In this document: positions 46,637 through 57,654 of the stretch, piece after piece
Layout: each line of letters begins with the position of its first letter
Position numbering within the stretch: position 1 is the stretch's first letter
DNA from: Symbiodinium natans
Taxonomy: Eukaryota; Sar; Dinophyceae; Suessiales; Symbiodiniaceae
Assembly (NCBI GenBank): GCA_905221605.1
Contig: CAJNDS010002310.1
Coordinates: forward strand, 356,001 to 420,000
Length of the DNA stretch: 64,000 nt
Direction of reading: 5' to 3'
Position numbers and translations under genes: made by a program
Notes under the pieces: generated by a model
Databases searched by the model: none
Told to the model about the DNA's origin: nothing
What the model saw: only the letters and a program-made list of their open reading frames with translations

Positions 46637-47389
46637 ATGGCTAAGCGGAAGTTCGCCCAGGAAGATGACCTGAGCCAAGCCACCACCTGTGCTCCTCCTA
46701 GTCAAACGCACGCTGGGTCGATGTCGCAGACTTCGCTTGGTGTTGCGGCAAAAGAGGAACATTGGGAAGAATGGGATGACGAGCCTTTCCAAGATGAAGT
46801 CTACTCCGAGAGCTTAGCAGCTCAAGAAACCACTGCAACAGGTGAAGAATTGCGAGGAGGATTTCGCGATTTGTCACAAGAGGAGCAGGACTTGTTCCTC
46901 AAGGTCCCGGCATACCTAATGGACGAGATCGGCATCAGAAACTTGAATCCCACCACGTACAGGGGACCAATCAAGAAGCTGCTACAGTATTTTTTCTCAA
47001 GATACAGGCAATCAGCCGAGGACGACTACTTCTTCGAGACCGAAGAGACTGTTCGAGGCCGAATGTGGATTTCGAAGCTAGTCACCCCCTCGTTCTACAA
47101 CCGCACCTTCTGGGGCCACGCAATGCCGACAGTTCAGCTGGCCGAGGCATCAGCATGCGTCCAGTTTTTCACAGATGGAGCTGTTGTGGCGGCCGGGAAA
47201 AAACTGCCGCCGACTGTCAAGCAAGTCCGGAGGTTTGTGAACCATAAGGTCGGCAACAGGGAGCGGAAGCTCGACATGATTCGTCGAGGCATTAACCCGA
47301 AGCTCGTCGTTCAGGAGGCAATCCAGGAAATTTTCCTGTATTTCAAGTCCATTGGGTGCAGAACTGCTTTGTGGGATAACAATATCTGA
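46637..47389 (+). CDS. Intact uncharacterised 250-aa protein
   Basis: An uninterrupted frame starts at ATG 46637 (MAKRKFAQEDDL) and ends at TGA 47387-47389. Four further in-frame sense stretches upstream (ATG 46559) encode a cysteine-rich run that looks non-coding, so 46637 is preferred. Residues 1-85 are acidic, serine/threonine and glutamine-rich and probably disordered, with EEWDDEPFQDEVYSE. Residues 90-250 look folded: FRDLSQEEQDLFLKVPAYLM, TTYRGPIKKLLQYFFSRYRQ, SKLVTPSFYNRTFWGHAMPT, then a basic helical C terminus (PPTVKQVRRFVNHKVGNRER, ending in KSIGCRTALWDNNI). No signal peptide or membrane segment is seen. I do not recognise the family. Its lack of introns and intact frame, in a window full of broken genes, suggest either a recent retrocopy or a functional dinoflagellate-specific gene. 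Confidence 0.7.
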   Translation: MAKRKFAQEDDLSQATTCAPPSQTHAGSMSQTSLGVAAKEEHWEEWDDEPFQDEVYSESLAAQETTATGEELRGGFRDLSQEEQDLFLKVPAYLMDEIGIRNLNPTTYRGPIKKLLQYFFSRYRQSAEDDYFFETEETVRGRMWISKLVTPSFYNRTFWGHAMPTVQLAEASACVQFFTDGAVVAAGKKLPPTVKQVRRFVNHKVGNRERKLDMIRRGINPKLVVQEAIQEIFLYFKSIGCRTALWDNNI

Positions 47390-47569
47390 GCCACAGGGAA
47401 TTGAAAGGAGTTTCGCTGAGCGTTCCGAAGGACACGCCACGTTGTGTTCAGTTTTCAGTGCACACAAGCACAAGCCCCGAAGCAACAGAGTAAAGCCTAG
47501 TAGCATAGTCGCAACGCGGTCTTGTTAGCCTGGCATGTGCAATTCATTTCCTGTCAGCGTTCCGCTGGC

Positions 47570-47590
47570 TTCGTGTGTGTGTGTGTGTGA
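47570..47590 (+). repeat. (GT)n microsatellite
   Basis: About ten TG units after CTTCG. Confidence 0.9.
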
Positions 47591-47599
47591 AGGGGTTAT

Positions 47600-48970
47600 G
47601 GCAGAGCAGTGCAAAGCTGTGCTGTCAACCATAGGTGCTGGCTTGGGAAAAAGGTGTTTCACATCCTCTTGTATGCTGTCAACCAAAAGTAAGAAGGTAG
47701 GGAAGTAGCAGTCCGGACGAACTGCGGGATGCTGTTGGCGCTAGATGTTCTGTGACCCAAAAATCCCGGAATGTTTCAGTCAGCAGCTCGCCTCTTCAGG
47801 CACCTGCCGCGATGATCAGAACACCACATCGGTTGAAAGCAGCTGCCTTGAATGCTGAAGAGATGTAGGATCTGCGGTACTCGGTATCTTCACAACTTGA
47901 ATGGTCGTTCTGTTGGCTCTCACACCGAAGTTTGATTGTACATGGAAATGTGACTCTGCAAGCTGGCGGCAGTCCTTGCTTCGCGTGTTGGCAACCTTTT
48001 TAGCGGCAGCGGCATGGGCATGGGGGGCTGTGTGAGACGAGTTTACCGGGTCCGTCCGATGTTCCCGGCCCCCCTCCCCTTCTGCCCTTCTTAGGCCTGT
48101 TCCGGAGCACGCCCCCCCACTCCCCCACTGACTGGCCCGTCCCCCTTGTACGACATTTTGGTGACTCACCACACCCATTCATGGAAACGAGCGAGCAGAG
48201 CCAGGAAAAAGGCGAGGCTTTTGCTGTGGCGCCTGGAGACAAACAGAGACTCCTATAGAACTACAATAATTGCATGGGAGTGTGAGGGGGCGGGGGGAGG
48301 GGAGGCAGGGTGTGGGGGGTTGGACAGGATGGTTTTGGCATGCATTGAGCGAAGCTGGCTTTGCCAACACCCGATAGCGGCTAGCAGCGCCCCGCACAAG
48401 CGGGCTCAGGGGCGGTGCACGGTCAGCCAAAGTGTCCTTGATGCTTTGCCATCTGTGGCTTCTAGGGTAAAGGCAGATTTTTGTGGAACGAGTGGCCAGA
48501 TGGCTACCACGTGCGAGGCTTACAATCCTTATGAGCGTCCAAGATTTGGCTGTTGAACCGCTGCCAAATGCACTTCATTCTTTTCTTCAGGAGCAGCAAG
48601 ATTTGTCCCGCTCGGATGACCTCGAGCTTCGGAACGAACTTTGCCAGGACGTGAAGGCCCAGCTGCAGAAGCAACAGAGAATACCTACACAGCTTGTACA
48701 ATTTCAATCAAGCTGTCAGAAGCGCAAGGTCCTGCCCATTTGCCTTAGTGAGATCGTCCCCCGTCTTGTCTGCGCCTCGTGTTCTTATGTGCAGCTTTTG
48801 CTTCATTGATTACGAAGCGTGATGCAGCAAGACTTCGCTAGATGGTTGCCTCACAGCCCTGAACCCAGGACAATATCATGCGATGTTTTTCCAGAAGGAC
48901 ACCTACAGCTCTGTCGGCCGGCACAACTCCAGGCGACAGCGTGGGCACGCATTGGCACCCTATGAGCCTG
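47600..48970. other. No firm gene; one exon-like frame near 48525-48760
   Basis: A plus-strand frame containing LPNALHSFLQEQQDLSRSDD and DVKAQLQKQQRIPTQLVQFQ looks like a helical exon but has no family match. G-rich spots lie near 48286-48320. Confidence 0.3.
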
Positions 48971-48978
48971 TGAACATA

Positions 48979-49057
48979 TGAACTGTCTCAAAGGATATCT
49001 CACGCTAAAGAATCACTCATCCATGTAGCGCACTCAGTGGCGCTTTTTGTCGTGCCT
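48979..49057 (+). repeat. Dispersed 78-bp element, copy 1
   Basis: Contains TGTCTCAAAGGATATCTCAC, AAAGAATCACTCATCCATGT and GGCGCTTTTTGTCGTGCC. A near-identical copy is at 55584-55662 in the same orientation. Confidence 0.8.
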
Positions 49058-49059
49058 GC

Positions 49060-50920
49060 TACCGTGCTTGGCTCAAAGGGCCACAGACACGTCAGCATGC
49101 ATCTCTAAAGGAGTCATATGCACCTATACACTCCCCTTGTCGATGTTGACGGGGTAAAGAATAGAGAGTATTGCTACCTTTGGTAAGCCACAGCAAAAGT
49201 TGACGTCCAGATATCATCCTCCCAAGTCTCGGCGAGGCCTGCAAAATGCTGGCCGCTCTTCGCTTTAAGCTTCTGGCTTCTCTTCGTAGTCGTTGTCGTT
49301 TTCCCGCTGACACGAGCTCTCTCCCTTGACTTGAGTGCCCGTTGCCTCCACTCGAAGCATGCTTAATCAGGCACTGGTTTCAATCTCGGTACTACAGTTA
49401 CCAAAGCAGACCACGCAGATTCGAAAGCTGCAAAGTCCGGATGTGGAACGAGGAAGTGGCAGAGATGAACCTTCCACAAAATAGGAAAAAGTACCAAAGA
49501 CATCTAAGCACATTGGCCTCAGATGAACACGACTCCTCGTCACTACTTGTGAGCAAACCGGGGCATCAAAACCCCGTCTGGATTTGGGAGGCGAGCGGAA
49601 GGCTCAGCCGAAACGAAGGTCTAGACTACAGCGCTCGGCGTAAGCGAGCGTGGAACAGGCGTCAGCAGATGGTGTTTGGGCGGGGGCTTGACTGACCCAA
49701 GCGCAGGCCGGATTGCAGGCGAGTCGGAAAAGCTCTCAACGAAGGAAGGAGGCTGGATGAGCGAGAGGGCTGGGTGCGTGACAAGCGGCAAGCAAGCTCA
49801 AGGCTTAAAGGCTTGCTCGTGTCTTGTGCGAATCGAATAATCCAGCTTTTACGTTCATGATAAAGCGCTATTACCCTTGAAGGCTTCTGCTGTCACCGTC
49901 GTCAAAGCATCGCTAAGATTCATCTCCCCAGGAAGCCAAGCTAAACAGCATTGTGTGCCATTTCTCAAAAAATGTTTGACTGAAAGCAAGTCCACTGACA
50001 GAGAAAACTGTAGCTGCGGCACAGCCTATGCCCGTAGGTGGTTAGAGGCAGCACATGTAAATATGGATCACCAGTGAAAGCACTAGTGTAGTGATATGGA
50101 AAAGGCAATAGGCGTCTCCGGCATCCAGAAAACCCAAAACCAAGGTAGTCCTGGCCCTCAAGCGAGAGAGCAAACATGCCGAGCCGGCTAGATGCCTTGG
50201 AGCTACCCTCATAAAGAACAGGAGGACAGCGAAGATGCGGTGAAGAAATTGCGAACACAAAATCAACACCAATGCCACTCTGTACAACAAGGTGGCGTGA
50301 ACTGCAAACCTGTTTGCAAAGTTTGCACGGCGACCAGTCGAACAGTGCTGTACGCGGATGCCGCAACGACCAGTGGTGCCGAAGTCGCCCTCGATTAGAA
50401 ACGAATTGAGAAGAAGTCGCAGAACATGCCGTAGATGACAGTGTGCCGAATACCTCCCCCACTACCCCAAACCCCCCACGGGGATCCGAGCCTGCGTCAA
50501 ACAGCATGGGCACGCAGTTGCCAGAGGCGCTAGCGCCTGCAGGGTTCTCAAGCCGGGGCCCAGCCGGCGATACTAACGGCAGTGCCAAGAGGGCCAGCAG
50601 GAAGAGCCAGCGCCACCATCACAGACTCCATGAAAGCGACAGGGTGCATGTAGCCCAACCAGCCAGATTGAGCGCGTGGGGGCGCACCGCTCGAAAGCAG
50701 TGCGCCCGGTGGGGGAAGACTATTGCTTCCCCCGGTTCTGGAGGTATTTGTCATGCCAACCAAAGCTAGCATATCGGGTCAATTCCCGCGACGCCACCAG
50801 CCACCATGGCGACCAGCAGCGGCGCCCCCCCCACGGAGGGAAGTCCACTGACATCTTCGCGTCCTCATCGGCCATTCCCAGTGACTCATTGGAAGCAAGT
50901 AAATCGTAGCAGCCTCGTGA
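49060..50920. other. No recognised gene
   Basis: Frames at 49342-49695 (+) and 49965-50588 (-) are open but carry no motif. C-runs lie near 50455 and 50825. Confidence 0.3.
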
Positions 50921-50924
50921 ATCA

Positions 50925-51557
50925 GTGATCAACAAGGACACGAACAAAGATGTCAAGGATGGATCTCGAAAGGCAACTATATCCCGAACTGGCAGAATCT
51001 TCTTTTACAAGCCGTTGCCTTCGACAGCATGTCTTGGAAGTGCCGATGCGAAGAGCGCGTTCTTGCAGGCTGACAATCGTGAGGAGGGGTGGAGGCTTTG
51101 GACACGTGGTGTCCCAGAGCTAGCTAGATCCTTGGGAGTGCCGGAGGCAAGATTGTTTCGCATCATGGGGGCGGTTTACAGCTTACAGTTTGACTGTTGG
51201 AATTTGCACAGTGTCGGGCTTTTGATTATGAAGTGTCAATGGCGTGCAATCCCAACAGCACCACAATACTCGGCTAGGGTGGGCATGTGTACGTCAGCTC
51301 TGAAGGACAACTGCTTGCGCAATTTGAGAGGACACTTCGATAGCAAGAGCGCGAAGGAGGATTTCGACTCTCGCACTAGCTCGCGCAGGCAAGAAACCAG
51401 TCGTTCTGCCTCTTCGACGAGCCACTTTCTTGGAAGTTTGCGATCACGACACAGCTTAGCCAATGCCTGTCAGAGGGATGCCCTGCTGCTTTGTGAAGAC
51501 GATGTAGTAATGCTGAACCCTTCTGTCGCTCACCTTCTGGAACACCAAGGTCTCTAG
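50925..51557 (+). pseudogene. Copia-type reverse transcriptase fragment
   Basis: The plus-strand frame contains GSADAKSAFLQADNREEGWR, matching motif A of Ty1/Copia reverse transcriptase (aspartate codon at about 51045). It is followed by GVPELARSLGVPEARLFRIM and GAVYSLQ, the usual continuation with YGL changed to YSL. The palm motif YVDD, RNase H and integrase are absent. After about 51205 the frame loses similarity. It has the form of Copia polyproteins that are abundant in Symbiodiniaceae. It lies in the opposite orientation to the gag/protease fragments just to the right, so it is either a separate insertion or an inverted piece. Confidence 0.7.
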
Positions 51558-51599
51558 AGTCGGGGTCTTGAGACGTGGATGGTTCGGTACCATCAGCGC

Positions 51600-52441
51600 T
51601 TTGAGCAGGGAGATCTTTCCCTGGCGGTGCGTCTGAGTTGCCTGAATGGACCTTGCGGGCTCACGGCTTGCTGCTTGCTTCTTTGACTGTGATGGCATCG
51701 AAGGGTTTTGTTGCTGCTGGGAACAGAGATCTTGCTGAAGGACATGAAGCTCACGAAGAATGGAAGCATCTGTGCACTGGTGCGATGGTCCTTTCCAGGT
51801 CCAGACCTGCACAATCCTTCTAGCAAACTTGGGCGGAGAGTATCCGGATTTCTCCGCCAGTTTCCCTGCACCCAGCAATGGAACCTGAATGGAACATGAT
51901 CATGAGTGCCATCGCATGTCACCGCAGCATGTTCATGAAAATACCTATCTGTGGTCATGATTGTCAACTGTTTTCGGACGCGCACGCCCTGCTCATCCTG
52001 GAATCCAACCATACAACCATCGCTTTCCGCTGGTGATGCTTCCAAAGCCATTCTCGGAAAATTCTCCACTCAGGCAAATCCCATCCCTGCTTTGCCGATG
52101 TTGGCCATCTCGCTACTGTTGTCGAATTCCAGCAGGGACTTGAATATTTGAATCACATGCCTGATTCGTCTTCGGGATCGATAGCGAATGCGCCTAAGTA
52201 ATTCCATGTGAGCAGACGTCTTCAATTTGAGGCTTTGCAGGTTTGTCGCGGGTGCGCACCTGGGAGCGGCCCATAACTTTCGCCGTCTCTTCTTGGGCAT
52301 GCTGGAGATGAGCCGTTGCACATGCTGCTGCTTCTCCAAATCAAAACCTGTATGAAGAGAAATACGCTCTGCTGAGAACCTTGCTTCTGCACTTCCTGGG
52401 AAAAACTGGACCTTGAGGGCTACAGCATAGTTCCCACACAT
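51600..52441 (-). pseudogene. Copia-type polyprotein fragment, region after protease
   Basis: Minus-strand frames 52441-52070 and 52069-51900 resemble an accessory segment often found in dinoflagellate Copia polyproteins. The first has RISLHTGFDLEKQQHVQRLI then KLWAAPRCAPATNLQSLKLK, like the methyltransferase-like xGYDL...WxSPPC...LQN pattern with the PPC altered. The second has GCMVGFQDEQG then CDGTHDHVPF, like the CxVGL...CxxDHxH pattern. I recognise these from memory of the element type and cannot confirm by search. Frameshifts and substitutions mark it as dead. Confidence 0.5.
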
Positions 52442-52444
52442 GGA

Positions 52445-53380
52445 TGGGATCGGCCTGCGTGTGGGTCGCCGCTAACGCTGGACAAGGCCATCGAAAACAG
52501 GACTGCAAGGATCTTTCAAGGCTCTTCTGTGTCGTTCTTCACCTGGGCTTCTTCCATCTGCCGCCTGTGCCGAATCCGGGCTGGCGTGATCTCGGCATCC
52601 ATGGCCAGCTCCTCCGACGAATCGTCCGAGGGAACCTTCTGGGTTCCGCCTTCTTCTCGTCCTTCTCGAGGGCCGCGCCCAACTCTTTCAGATAACCTTT
52701 GTCCTGAGAACTGGCACCGGTTGGCTTGGCACCCTTCAGCACGTACTCGTGCTCGAAGATCTTGATTTGGTTTCGTACAAACTTGCCCTCCATGGCCGTC
52801 ACATGAGCAGGGAGCTCGCTGTGGCGCGAATTCGCTGGTGCCTGTACCCTCGGGACATATGACATCCTCACGTCGCACCGCGCACACTGGGTCCACGATC
52901 CGAACCGATTGCCTCCTGCCGGACGTGGGTCCCGAAGCAAGGCCATTGTGTGGCCGACATCCTGGGATCCGCCAGCTCCTCCTTCCTTCATGGTCCCCGC
53001 GTCGTCCAGCTCGCCGAGGTCTTATTCTTGAAACTCCCCTTTTTCTGCCTGCAGCTCCCCGTGGATCGCCTCCCAGTCTCGCGAATGGCTTCCTTGGTAG
53101 GTGCATCCACGCTTGCCGTAGGGGCAGGTGGCAAGCTGCACGTGTCTCGGCTTGAATCTGAATCGCCAACAAGGATAGAAACTCTTCTGAATTCACACCC
53201 GAGTGGTCCTGCAGACCTCGCTCAGGGCAAAATCCTGATGGACATGTTGACTCTGCAACTGGAGCTTCCACATGGTGAAGCTGCTGACTCGCACTGATCT
53301 GCAACGGATACATAGTCTGACCTTCACAGTCATGACATGCACTGCCACACTCATGCGGCACAACATTGGGCTCAACCAAA
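52445..53380 (-). pseudogene. Middle of the Copia-type element, unresolved frames
   Basis: Two overlapping minus-strand frames span this part (53481-52516 and 52991-52539). One contains QCARCDVRMSYVPRV and FVRNQIKIFEHEYVLKGAKP, which looks coding. The other is arginine-rich. A frameshift is likely where they overlap. No integrase motif was recognised. Confidence 0.4.
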
Positions 53381-53381
53381 G

Positions 53382-53918
53382 TCACTGTGAAAGCTGCTGC
53401 TCTAGGGTTTCTGCATGAAATACTGCTGCGGCAAGGCTGCGTTGGAACCTTGGCAACAATATGCGCCATGTCAAACAACAATATTTAGCATGCATTCTAA
53501 GTCGCCACGGCTTGCCAAGAAAAATTGAGCACGAAGTCTGTAAGTTGATAATCACTCCGAGCTGTTGCAACTCATGCATGCCCAGCAAGATTGGAACACC
53601 TGGAGAAGGCAAAGCTTAGAACTGAAGCTTGAAGGCATGCTCTGGGTTTGCAACGCTAACCTTGAAAAGGGCCTGACCCCAAGCGCCTGACCCAAAGCGG
53701 ATGTATGGCTGATTCTGCTGAACAATGGTCACGTTCATATCTGGCCGGGCTTGTGCCAGGCTAGCAAGAAGAGCACTCACAACTTCCTGGCCACCTGCAG
53801 AGACCGTAGCCCCCGTGTCCATCACTCTCTCGGCCGGGAAAATCGTGGCCTCCAAAGCAGCCTGCATCAACTCCAGCAGAGTACCAACTTCAGAAAGACA
53901 ACCATCAGCCTCAAGCAC
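53382..53918 (-). pseudogene. Retroelement aspartic protease, split by an in-frame TAA
   Basis: The minus strand encodes ERVMDTGATVSAGGQEVVSA with the catalytic aspartate of DTGA at 53817-53819. A flap-like stretch QPYIRFGSGAWGQALFKVSV follows, then GVPILLGMHELQQLGVIINL, the second hydrophobic psi-loop region of retropepsin-like proteases. The two halves are in one frame, separated only by TAA at 53616-53618. The enzyme would mature the Gag-Pol polyprotein. The family match is good; the stop indicates a dead copy. Confidence 0.7.
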
Positions 53919-54021
53919 TTTTTTTCACTCACTCACGCATCCGAGCCTCAAGCACATCCATGGTCATCACCTGACAACTTGGCTCCACTATCCACTGCGG
54001 GAACTTGCCCTTTGCCTTTCC

Positions 54022-54568
54022 TTACCCTTTCTTCCCTTCGAGGCCGCCCTTGTTAATGTACATCTTGCTTGGCTGGTACCCTTTGCCCTTGCCTGCTTCA
54101 TCCAGGTACTCGTAGGTCTCGGCATTGAGGTAGGCCTGGATGTCGTAGGCACCGTTGAGGTCCAACCACGGTCGCACTTGACTGCTGCGACTGCGCTCCA
54201 GGTTTCTCTGAGCATCCGCCAAAAAGACCTGAAGTGCCATAGCTTGCATGGCCTCCTCTACCTGAGGATCATTCTGGCTCTGCTCCATCTCTGAAGGTTG
54301 GTCTTCCATCGTGGTCTCCGCATCTGTCCAGTATGCATCCTGGCCATTCCTGGCCAGCGTATCCATACTCTTCGGCGGGCATCCAATAAGACCACTCCGC
54401 CTGCCGTGGATCACTTCCCCAATCGTCGCCTGCGTCATTCTGCCACTCTGCGGCTTCCTCGTCCAAGGGGTACATCACGCGATACTTACCAGAGCCTTTT
54501 GCTGCACCATTTCGAGAACCGCGATGTGGGGCACCAAGGCTCTTGCCATCTCTTGCCACGATCCTCAC
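54022..54568 (-). pseudogene. Copia-type gag/linker fragment
   Basis: Two overlapping minus-strand frames (54568-54269 and 54438-54022) encode acidic, glutamine-rich sequence ending in GKGYQPSKMYINKGGLEGKK, the kind of glycine/lysine-rich linker that precedes the protease in dinoflagellate Copia elements. Orientation and order agree with the protease at 53.9 kb. No zinc knuckle was seen. Confidence 0.5.
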
Positions 54569-54695
54569 GTAAAGTCAGTAGAGCCTGGCGCACGCTGTCA
54601 TACCCAAGCTTGTTCTGAGCCGAGGCCTTGACCAACGTCTAGACCGTTATCCATGAGCCTCTGAATCATGTCCAGTGGTTTCTTGCGTGGCGCCT

Positions 54696-54716
54696 CGCGG
54701 GGGGGGGGGGGGGGGT
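54696..54716 (+). repeat. Poly-G run
   Basis: About 18 consecutive G after GCCTCGC. Confidence 0.95.
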
Positions 54717-54719
54717 TGC

Positions 54720-55180
54720 TCGGGAACCAAAACAATCCTCGTCATCCCGCTCTGAGGCCTCCCTGGAGCACGCCACCATAGTAAACACTGGCATCAGATG
54801 GACCGGTTCATCTCATCGTGTAGGGTCTCCTCTCGGACCAAAAACTGAGGTATCGTCTCGCCCGACCTCCTGGCAACTTCCTGTCGTGCACGCAGACAAC
54901 TTTGCGCCCGCGTCTGGGATGGGCTGTTTGTTTCATTACAGGACAACTATATTATTATAATGAGCGCGAACCAAGTGAACGAAGAACGTGACAGGTGAGC
55001 GAACAACAGCACGAATGAGGGAGATGAAAAGGGCCCCTTTACAGGACTTATTATTTGGCCCTTTTCACCCTCATTCTCCCAACCTGAGAAGGCTTGCTTC
55101 TGGGGGGCTGAGGGGGGGGGGGCTAATCTCTTGTAATTTTATCGGAGATCCCTAAACCCCATGGTTTTTATAGGGATTGG
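54720..55180. other. No recognised feature
   Basis: Mixed sequence with G-rich spots near 55098-55125. Confidence 0.4.
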
Positions 55181-55185
55181 GGACC

Positions 55186-55216
55186 CTTCTAAACCCTAAA
55201 CCCTAAACCCTAGGAG
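55186..55216 (-). repeat. Interstitial CCCTAAA telomere-type repeat
   Basis: Three perfect TAAACCC units plus flanking partial units. TTTAGGG-type telomere repeats are known in dinoflagellates and plants. The tract is too short and internal to be a chromosome end. Confidence 0.75.
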
Positions 55217-55583
55217 CTTCCAGGGTTTGTCGTATGTCCCATCCTTTGGTGTTCGTAGGGTTTTGTGACGAAGCAGGATTTGCTTCAGTGTCCCACCCAA
55301 ATAGGGTTTAGCAGGTTCAACTCTTGTGAGGAAGCAGCTTTGCTTACTTCGGTCCCATGTTCAGTTAATTCACGCACTTCACTACGTTCGTTTGTAATTC
55401 ATTTCACATGTTCACTTCGTACACTTTGCTCACTGTCTGGTTTTCCCGCGCTCACAAGAACACCATTAGAAAAACGTTTCTGGATGGCCATTCCAAGCAG
55501 GAACCTTGTTCCCTGCCCTAGCCCTGTCCTCTTAAACACCTTCTGCGACATCTGTTCCACAAGTACCCCGATCGAACCAAGCC

Positions 55584-55662
55584 AATGTCTCAAAGGCTAT
55601 CTCACGCCAAAGAATCACTCATCCATGTAGTGTACTTAGTGGTGCTTTTTGTCGTGCCCATG
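55584..55662 (+). repeat. Dispersed 78-bp element, copy 2
   Basis: Contains TGTCTCAAAGGCTATCTCAC, AAAGAATCACTCATCCATGT and GGTGCTTTTTGTCGTGCC. Pairs with copy 1 at 48979-49057. Confidence 0.8.
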
Positions 55663-55679
55663 CGACCTTTAACGGAGTC

Positions 55680-55735
55680 AGGGGGGGGGAGGGTCAGGAG
55701 GGAGGGGGGGGGGGGAAGGGGGGGGGGTCAAGGAT
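55680..55735 (+). repeat. G-rich tract
   Basis: Runs of 8-10 G with AGGG interruptions. Confidence 0.9.
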
Positions 55736-55739
55736 TCTT

Positions 55740-57420
55740 CGCGACGGCCTCTCTGAATTGGGCTTCAACGCGGGAGGCGTTCTATCGCATCGCTATGTGG
55801 CAAAAGAGGCCACGAAGAGGAGACGCTCAACGGAGGAGGGTCGGACGGCATGAACTTTGCCGGAAGGCCACGGAAACGACAAGGTCAAAGGAGGGGGGTG
55901 GGAGTATTTTGCTGGGAGAGGGCCATGCATGGAAGTGCGGTTGGCCCCGCGCATGGCTTCTTCCAGTCGTGTATGCGCGCGCACGCGCGCGCTCTCGCAC
56001 AACAGAGGTCTGTATCAAGATGAGCGTTACAGTGGTCTGGAAGAGATGCGTGGGCGCGCGGTCTGCGACAACCGGGGTTTTGGGACACAGCAATGTGAGT
56101 GAAATGGGTGTCAGGGCGTGGGCTCCTCAGGACAGAGACAACACGAGGATTCGCACATTTGACACCTTCGCGACGAAAATAGCCAGGCGCGCGCAAACAA
56201 GAACTCACTTGCGGTCAGATCCTTTCGGGTCGAATCCATCCACACACACACACACTAGTTTCAGGTATGACATGCTCCAACCACTGGTCGTAATCTTGCA
56301 TGTACACAGAGAGGCTCTTGATGAAAGCTTTCAATGATCCCACTTTCGCAGTTCACCCGATTCCATCTGTACACACGTGGCTTTGAGAATTTCGCGTTCT
56401 GGGCGGTGACGTTACATGTGTTGTTCAAAACCTTTGAATCCTTCGAATGCATGTCCTCACTGACCCTGCGTGGCTCTGAGCTTTGGGCATCGTTCTGGTC
56501 GCTGGGTGTTTGTGGCTGACGTACCCTCGGAATCTCTTCGAGGGCCAACATGTCTGAAATCTTCAGTTTGAGGTCAGTCGAGCCCTGACTCCCTCCCGCC
56601 CCTGCGTGTAGCTCAAAGATCTGTTGGGATTGTATGCGTGCGCTGGGATACGACAACATGCATGCAGTGACTGACTGCATGCTCAGGCACATTCCTTGCA
56701 CAGATGGCGCGTCCGCAGACGAATCGGCCTAAGCCACCAAGTCCGGAGTTTTAGCCCAACGAAGCCATAGTGGCCGCTGCTGCTGGCTGGCCATGTGGCA
56801 GGCCCTTCTGGAATCAGGATGCGCCACATGTATGTCGCCTCCGTTGCACCTCTTGTTCTCTCCTCTGTCCAAAACTCGTCACACAGCTTGAGGTCGTGCA
56901 CCTTGTCAGTATTAACTAACAGTGTGGGGGAATTAATGTCGAGTGTCAATGTCCCGCATCCTATCAACCAACACCCTTGCGCCGAAGAGGCGACTGCCAA
57001 TGACTTGCAAGAGCTCCTCCGGCAGGCTGGCCACCGACACTATTTCAAAAATTTCAATGATTCCCACATGTCTGTGGGCCAGTGGCCAAGTAGGAGCTTC
57101 GCCAGCTCCGTGCCGAGCTGTTGAAGGACCTTCAAGGTGGGGAGAGGCTTTCAAGTATGCAGACATATCGGAAGGTTGCGGCAAAATCTTAAAGCACATC
57201 TGAAATTTGGCATGCTTCATTCTTGGTGGTCACGCGTTCAGCAGTGGAGCTTGTGATGGAGTGGTGTGCCATGTGCCTCCGCAGGCCTCCAGACGCAGCA
57301 GCTGCTGGACTTCAAGAAGGCATGGTTTGGAATCGGCTGGCGCGAGCTTTCGCGCACATGGCTATGCTTCATGTGACATGCAAATGTGCATGTGTGAATA
57401 TCATTGTGTGCACTGTATCT
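55740..57420. other. No recognised gene; (CA)n near 56237-56255 and (GC)n near 55977-55992
   Basis: Open frames on both strands up to 250 codons show no domain. A plus-strand stretch NDLQELLRQAGHRHYFKNFN near 57000-57060 looks exon-like but is unassigned. Confidence 0.3.
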
Positions 57421-57435
57421 CCTCTATAGACTCTA

Positions 57436-57456
57436 TCTATATATATATATATACAG
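57436..57456. repeat. (TA)n microsatellite
   Basis: CTATCTATATATATATATATAC. Confidence 0.9.
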
Positions 57457-57654
57457 AAAACGTCGCACTGCAGGCCCGAGTTTTTCGTAGGTCAGTGTTT
57501 TAAGCTAAAACTATAAATGTACAACTCAACGTATCAAAGCTGGACACACATGCATCTACTACCCAAATGTAATGAGTAGGCATATTCTTAAATAATGCTC
57601 AGTTTCAGAGATTGCGTGGCGGTCAGAGTATGGACTTTCGTCCTGGTCTCTCCG

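Noticed and set aside
49062-49085. Possible relic spliced-leader sequence (TTGGCTCAAAG)
   Set aside because: Only the last ten or so bases resemble the dinoflagellate spliced leader, with an extra A and a poor 5' half. Chance is likely.
55585-56337. 250-codon plus-strand frame
   Set aside because: It begins in a dispersed repeat, crosses a poly-G tract and has no motif. Composition explains it.
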